From assembly GCA_003165315.1 (NCBI GenBank), contig PLSX01000074.1:846-56912 (forward strand): a stretch of 56,067 nt of DNA, in the 5' to 3' direction. Both the position numbers and the translations under genes were made by a program. The first letter of the stretch is position 1. Each line of letters begins with the position of its first letter. The notes below the pieces were generated by a model, which had not been told where the DNA came from, made no database searches, and saw nothing but the letters and a program-made list of their open reading frames with translations. The DNA comes from Acidobacteriota bacterium (GTDB lineage: Bacteria; Acidobacteriota; Terriglobia; UBA7540). Shown here in pieces: positions 51,938-56,067 of the stretch.

Positions 51938-52462
51938 ATGATTCAAGAAATTCGGAGGGCTTGCCCTTTGTGGTTTTCACGGGGAGCCAAGAATTCAAAG
52001 CCTATCGCCTGTCTTGTGGTTCTGGCCGCCGTCATATTCTCCGCTCGTTCTCTCCGGGCGCAGGGCGAGCAATCGTCCGTTGATGACATCACCGCCAAGT
52101 ACCATTTTCTTTCCATGGACGACACCCTGGCGATCCTTGACGAGGAGGGCAGGCTCAAAGGGTACATCGAAGTTACTCAGCCGCCGGATGAATCCGACGA
52201 TATTCTGATCTACGACATTACGGAAGGGTCGCGCAAGAAGAACCACGTGGAATTCCGTACCAACAGGATTCACGGCAAGTACTACCGCTTTTCCGGATCA
52301 GTGGAACGCGGCAAGGGCCACGACGAGAAGGATGCGGATTATCTTCAGCTCGCCGGAAGCGTGGATATCGTCACTGTCAACGCCGAAACCGGCAAGGAAT
52401 CCGTCCAAGTGATGCGCCTCACGCTCAAGTCCATCGGCAAGGGCGAGCGACCGGACGATTGA
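51938..52462 (+). CDS. secreted hypothetical protein
   Basis: The 174-residue protein has a signal peptide: the basic N-terminus RGAKNSKP precedes ACLVVLAAVIFSARSLRAQG, with likely cleavage after AQ. The mature part is beta-rich and acidic (YHFLSMDDTLAILDEEGRLK, GYIEVTQPPDESDD, HVEFRTNRIHGKYYRFSGSV) and contains GKGHDEKDADYLQLAGSVDI. I do not recognise the family; similar small secreted proteins occur in Acidobacteria. ATG 51938 is chosen so that the signal peptide has a normal length. It is convergent with the rhamnosidase gene. Confidence 0.65.
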   Translation: MIQEIRRACPLWFSRGAKNSKPIACLVVLAAVIFSARSLRAQGEQSSVDDITAKYHFLSMDDTLAILDEEGRLKGYIEVTQPPDESDDILIYDITEGSRKKNHVEFRTNRIHGKYYRFSGSVERGKGHDEKDADYLQLAGSVDIVTVNAETGKESVQVMRLTLKSIGKGERPDD

Positions 52463-52515
52463 AGTCATTGTTCAGGTCAGAATTAGCACAACAAAGCGCC
52501 CCACCCACGCTCTTC

Positions 52516-55500
52516 TTACTGAGTAGCGGTGGAATAAAGGCGCACCGGCCCCAACAGTCCGGAGGGCTGCAACGGCGAGTTCGCCTTATAAGGCTTCACA
52601 TCCGCAAACGTATATTTCGTCGTTAAGTCCGGCTGTTGATCGCCGATCAGCCGATTCACCCACGAATTAATCACCTTAATCTTCACTTCGTTCGAGCCCG
52701 GCTTGAGCGCGCTGGTGGCGTCCACGCGAAAAGGTGTGTGCCAGACGATGCCCAGCGGCTTTCCATTTACTGTCACCTCCGCCAAATTCCTCACGTCGCC
52801 CAAGTCGATCCACACCTTCGCGCCTTTCTTGAACCAGTCTGCCGAAGCCTGAATCGTTTGCGTGTAGGTACCTGCTCCGGAAAAGTACTTTACCCCATCA
52901 TCTGGACAGTCAGGCCACGGAATCAGCCTCTCCAGCACGATCGATGCAGGCGCGCCACGGCCAGGCTGGAAGCTCACGCTCCACGGGCCTTCCACAGCCG
53001 CAAGTTGTGTTTCCACAACCCTGGGCAGCATGCGCGATGTTGTTTTCGTCGGCGTACGGAACACCACAAACACCGTACCCCAGGGCTCCAGGCGCAACGG
53101 AACTGTGGTGCGGCCATCCGCGATCTGGTAAGCCGCAGGCTCGGATTTTCCCGTTTCAGGGTGCCAGAGTTCCGGCGCCATACCTGCCACACGGAAGGTT
53201 GCATCCACGCTCTCGTCACGGTCGTTGCGGTTATCCACAAAGTAAAGGTCGCCATCCGCAAGATGTCGGTGCACAAACAAAATCCGCATGTTACTTTCTG
53301 GCTTGTTATAATCGAAATCCGGAGCCACCTTTAACGCGTTGAAAACATCGGTGAGGCTTTCACCCGCGTAAACCGTGCCTTTGCCCACCTGGTGCACGCC
53401 AGAGCCATCGCTAAACAGTTCGTCGTTCAACTTGCTGAATTCCGCTTGGTCATCGGCGAGGCTGGGGTCGTCTGTGGGTTTCGGGCCTGCCACCACCGCG
53501 CCATCTTCCACCAGCTGATGAATGGCTCGCAACACCGGCAACGACATATGTTTGCTGTACGGATCGAGTCCCAGCACGCGGTAGCTCATGCCGCTCTTGG
53601 TGGTGATGCGGCCGTCCACCGCCTTCAGCATATGAATCAAGCCGTCGGCATTGATGTAATCAAAGCCGTAGCCCGCTGGAACATCGGGTGCCTTGTTCTC
53701 AAAGATGGCGGTCAAGTTGGAGTCTTCGCCGTAGAAGTAGACAAGGTCCGCGCTGTAATTTCCTTGCTGAAGAAGATAACTGCTGCGCGCAATGTAGTTC
53801 ACCCAAGGGTTGGCCTCTTCCGCCCAGGTCTCATTACGGTTGAACCACTGGCCGCAGGGCCCAAGAGTCATCCCTGGAGCCTTGTTTACCAGTGGCTGGT
53901 GCGCGGACTCGTGAATCACAAAGCGATTGATGCCATTCAGCAGTTCCTGGTCTGCTGTAGGCTTCAAAGTTGCCGGGGACCACGCCCAGGCGTACTGATT
54001 GCCACACGTGGTCAGCGACTCAGCTGCAGCCAGGTTCTGCCCGTAGATGTGCGCCACTGACGCTGATTCGCGGTCATCGGCGTTGTAGTCGTATTCCTCC
54101 TTGTTCACGCCCGGCACCTGCACCCACATGGCGCTCATGGGCACTTCGTTAAACTTCTTCACTTCCATGCCATCCGCCACAAAAGCCCGCCCATACTCGT
54201 GAGATTCGCCATAGTGGCCCATGCCCCACTCGTGCAGCGTGGCCTCCAATTGGCCGTAATGCTCGTCTGCGATGAGGTCGGAAATGGTCTTGCGGAAGTC
54301 CCATAAGAACCGGTCGCTCGACTCGGCGCTTTCCACCACGTGCCCGGTAAGAACCGGCATCCAGGGCAGCGGATCGTAGCCGCGCCGCTTCTTGAACTGC
54401 GCGATCATATCGTCGGTCCAATTTTGCGAACCGGCCTCCCAACTGTCATTGATCACGTATCTTATTCCCCGCTTACCCATGTAGTTCGACCCAACCGTCT
54501 GCTTATAGCTGTCCAAGAAACCTTCCATGTAGTTTTTCACATAGGTGTGGTTTAGCTTGTCCACTTCCAGGCCGGTGGCCTCCGCCGTCGCGGGGTGGTT
54601 TGTAATCCCCAAAAGGGAATAACCGAAGCGGAGGATAACCCAACGGCCGGCTGGCGGTGTCCAGTCAAGCGTGCCGTCCGCGTGCATCTTTGATGTCAGG
54701 TCGACCACATCGGACTTGGAAATAGCATCGGCGGGATCCACGGAAGGCGTTGCGAACTGATAGAGGTCAGGCACGGGTGTAAAGGCGGCCTTGTCCTCGA
54801 ATCGGTTGACGCGCGCCCCCGGAATCAGTTCCAATTCCGCGATTGGGTATTCGGTGGGAATGTTCGCCTGATTGTCGTTCGTCTCAGCATCGTCAACTGA
54901 GGGCTTAGGCGGAAGAATCGTCTTGAAAGTGACCCGGAAGAACTTTGCCGTTACGGGTGAAAAGGAGATGGTGTGCTCCGTCGTTCCACCTTTCGGAATC
55001 GTGGCTACCACGTGATAGGTATGGTTGTCGTCGCTCGCTTCCAAGGCTTCGCCGGTATCCCCGTTTGGAGGTACATAATCGCGGAACCGCGTCCTGCCGA
55101 GAATAAGAGTCAGGGCCCGAATTGTCTGGGGATGGGGGAACTCATATTGGATCCAAGCCTTTTCGCCTTCGGGTGCCTTAGGCAGGGGGGTTGTCTTCAC
55201 CAGGTCGCCGTCGCTCAGTAGTGCGACGTCAATGCTGCCACTGCTTGCCTTAATTTTGGGGTGCAATTCAGCACCAGGCACATCATCGGCGGGCAATTTA
55301 TAGGCAATGACAGCGGTGTCCGCATAAAACTGTGGCGGCTTGAACTTCAGCGAGGTTTCGTCTTCGAGTCCCAAATTTTGGAACACCCCGGTATTCGACG
55401 GCGGATGAGCCAGCGTGCCCGTGAACGGCTGGCCGCCTTCGGCAAGTGTCTCGCTCCAGACGTATTTCTTCATGCCCTGGGGTGCAGTAACCCACGGGCC

Positions 55501-55911
55501 ACCCGATTCGCTCCATCCCGGCGAGCCGGCAATGGCTTCTTCCAGTCCCAGTTGATCGGCAAGGGTGGTGGCATACTTGAAGGCCGCCTTCCATTCCGGA
55601 GTCATGTAAGCGAGGCGATCTTTCACCACTTTGGGGGTATCCAGGGCCGCGTCGAAATTTTGGAAGCCACCCAGCCCCACACGGTGCATCCATTCCAGGT
55701 CCAGCTTGATGCCCTCCTGCGTGATGTTACCGTTCATCCAGTGCCACCAAACCCGCGGACGTGCCCCCGCTGGTGGATTCTCAAACCCACTCTTGAGCAG
55801 ATCAGGTTTGCTTTGAGCGAGCGCGGCACTAACGCCGAGGAAAAGCGTGATGATGGCGAAGATCAGCCTTCGGGCTGATGGGATTACGGCATAAGACCTT
55901 GTAGCATTCAT
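52516..55911 (-). CDS. GH106 alpha-L-rhamnosidase, secreted
   Basis: The 1131-residue protein has a signal peptide (RRLIFAIITLFLGVSAALAQ). The GH106 N-terminal block RPRVWWHWMNGNITQEGIKL plus DLEWMHRVGLGG follows, then AGSPGWSESGGPWVTAPQGM and YVINDSWEAGSQNWTDDMI with a likely catalytic Glu. WGMGHYGESHEYGRAFVADG and a C-terminal GH2-type sugar-binding domain (WIDLGDVRNLAEVTVNGKPL and GIVWHTPFRVDAT) complete it. GH106 enzymes remove terminal L-rhamnose from pectic rhamnogalacturonan or other glycans by inversion. Length is normal for the family. ATG 55911 has GAAGGCGAG upstream. No regulatory partner lies in the window. Confidence 0.88.
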   Translation of the reverse strand: MNATRSYAVIPSARRLIFAIITLFLGVSAALAQSKPDLLKSGFENPPAGARPRVWWHWMNGNITQEGIKLDLEWMHRVGLGGFQNFDAALDTPKVVKDRLAYMTPEWKAAFKYATTLADQLGLEEAIAGSPGWSESGGPWVTAPQGMKKYVWSETLAEGGQPFTGTLAHPPSNTGVFQNLGLEDETSLKFKPPQFYADTAVIAYKLPADDVPGAELHPKIKASSGSIDVALLSDGDLVKTTPLPKAPEGEKAWIQYEFPHPQTIRALTLILGRTRFRDYVPPNGDTGEALEASDDNHTYHVVATIPKGGTTEHTISFSPVTAKFFRVTFKTILPPKPSVDDAETNDNQANIPTEYPIAELELIPGARVNRFEDKAAFTPVPDLYQFATPSVDPADAISKSDVVDLTSKMHADGTLDWTPPAGRWVILRFGYSLLGITNHPATAEATGLEVDKLNHTYVKNYMEGFLDSYKQTVGSNYMGKRGIRYVINDSWEAGSQNWTDDMIAQFKKRRGYDPLPWMPVLTGHVVESAESSDRFLWDFRKTISDLIADEHYGQLEATLHEWGMGHYGESHEYGRAFVADGMEVKKFNEVPMSAMWVQVPGVNKEEYDYNADDRESASVAHIYGQNLAAAESLTTCGNQYAWAWSPATLKPTADQELLNGINRFVIHESAHQPLVNKAPGMTLGPCGQWFNRNETWAEEANPWVNYIARSSYLLQQGNYSADLVYFYGEDSNLTAIFENKAPDVPAGYGFDYINADGLIHMLKAVDGRITTKSGMSYRVLGLDPYSKHMSLPVLRAIHQLVEDGAVVAGPKPTDDPSLADDQAEFSKLNDELFSDGSGVHQVGKGTVYAGESLTDVFNALKVAPDFDYNKPESNMRILFVHRHLADGDLYFVDNRNDRDESVDATFRVAGMAPELWHPETGKSEPAAYQIADGRTTVPLRLEPWGTVFVVFRTPTKTTSRMLPRVVETQLAAVEGPWSVSFQPGRGAPASIVLERLIPWPDCPDDGVKYFSGAGTYTQTIQASADWFKKGAKVWIDLGDVRNLAEVTVNGKPLGIVWHTPFRVDATSALKPGSNEVKIKVINSWVNRLIGDQQPDLTTKYTFADVKPYKANSPLQPSGLLGPVRLYSTATQ

Positions 55912-56067
55912 GGGGTTCTCGCCTTCCGGGATCGGGATTCTGTGGAAGCAAGCTTCCTTTGGCTGACGCAGGCCAGAGTGCTACGCTTCGGCGTGCTATA
56001 TTAGCTCTGGTTTCATCTACCCACAAAGGGCATTTTGCGGCAGCAGCAGCTTCGTAATCTGTGGATA

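Overview
This 56 kb window looks like the chromosome of a soil Acidobacterium. The inference rests on gene content and style: an SBBP/DUF7948 protein with HYDIN-like Ig domains, Tat/Sec-exported glycoside hydrolases, FtsX-type ABC permeases, a UbiA-DprE1-DprE2 cluster, GC-rich coding DNA, and gaps filled with palindromic modules and degenerate short-period repeats. No rRNA, tRNA, plasmid, phage or CRISPR gene was recognised.

Layout. 0-4.4 kb: a TPR protein running off the left edge, and a 5'-truncated beta-propeller/Ig surface protein. 4.7-11 kb: an arginine/polyamine block (homospermidine synthase, ornithine decarboxylase, N-acetylglutamate synthase, pyruvoyl arginine decarboxylase, deoxyhypusine-synthase-like protein). 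12-22 kb: DUF5054/GH38-like protein, a small conserved protein, an XRE regulator, two paralogous stand-alone receiver domains, an MFS sugar-acid type transporter and a GHL6-like glycosidase. 22-26.5 kb: an accessory stretch with a DinJ/YafQ module, a secreted-protein pseudogene broken up by palindromic modules, a Phd/RelE-type module, and a seven-copy array of an unrecognised repeat whose core encodes MKVHPAICMKTK-like peptides. 26.5-33.6 kb: PafA-like phosphatase, RlpA-like protein, a MacA-like adaptor and two MacB-like permeases. 33.7-43 kb: BCS1-like AAA ATPase, a YeiH-family transporter behind a cysteine-codon leader, a TlpA thioredoxin, acyl-CoA synthetase, MurB and a lactate permease. 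43-51.5 kb: a decaprenylphosphoryl-arabinose-type cluster with two GT-C-like membrane proteins and a STELLO/DUF288-like glycosyltransferase. 52-56 kb: a secreted hypothetical protein and a GH106 alpha-L-rhamnosidase.

The most striking regulatory element is at 35.44-35.64 kb. A consensus promoter sits just ahead of a 26-codon ORF with four consecutive Cys codons. An 8-bp terminator hairpin follows, and a nested anti-terminator pairing can be drawn that excludes it. This is the layout of a ribosome-mediated cysteine attenuator, placed upstream of a tiny membrane protein and YeiH.

A second theme is repeat biology. Several unrelated families of degenerate microsatellite-like units and palindromic modules sit immediately before start codons, between operon genes, and inside at least two damaged genes. 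The 25.1-26.2 kb array and its decayed AT-rich relatives at 11.5-11.7 kb are the best candidates for an undescribed element. All functional statements are reading-based; no database search was run.
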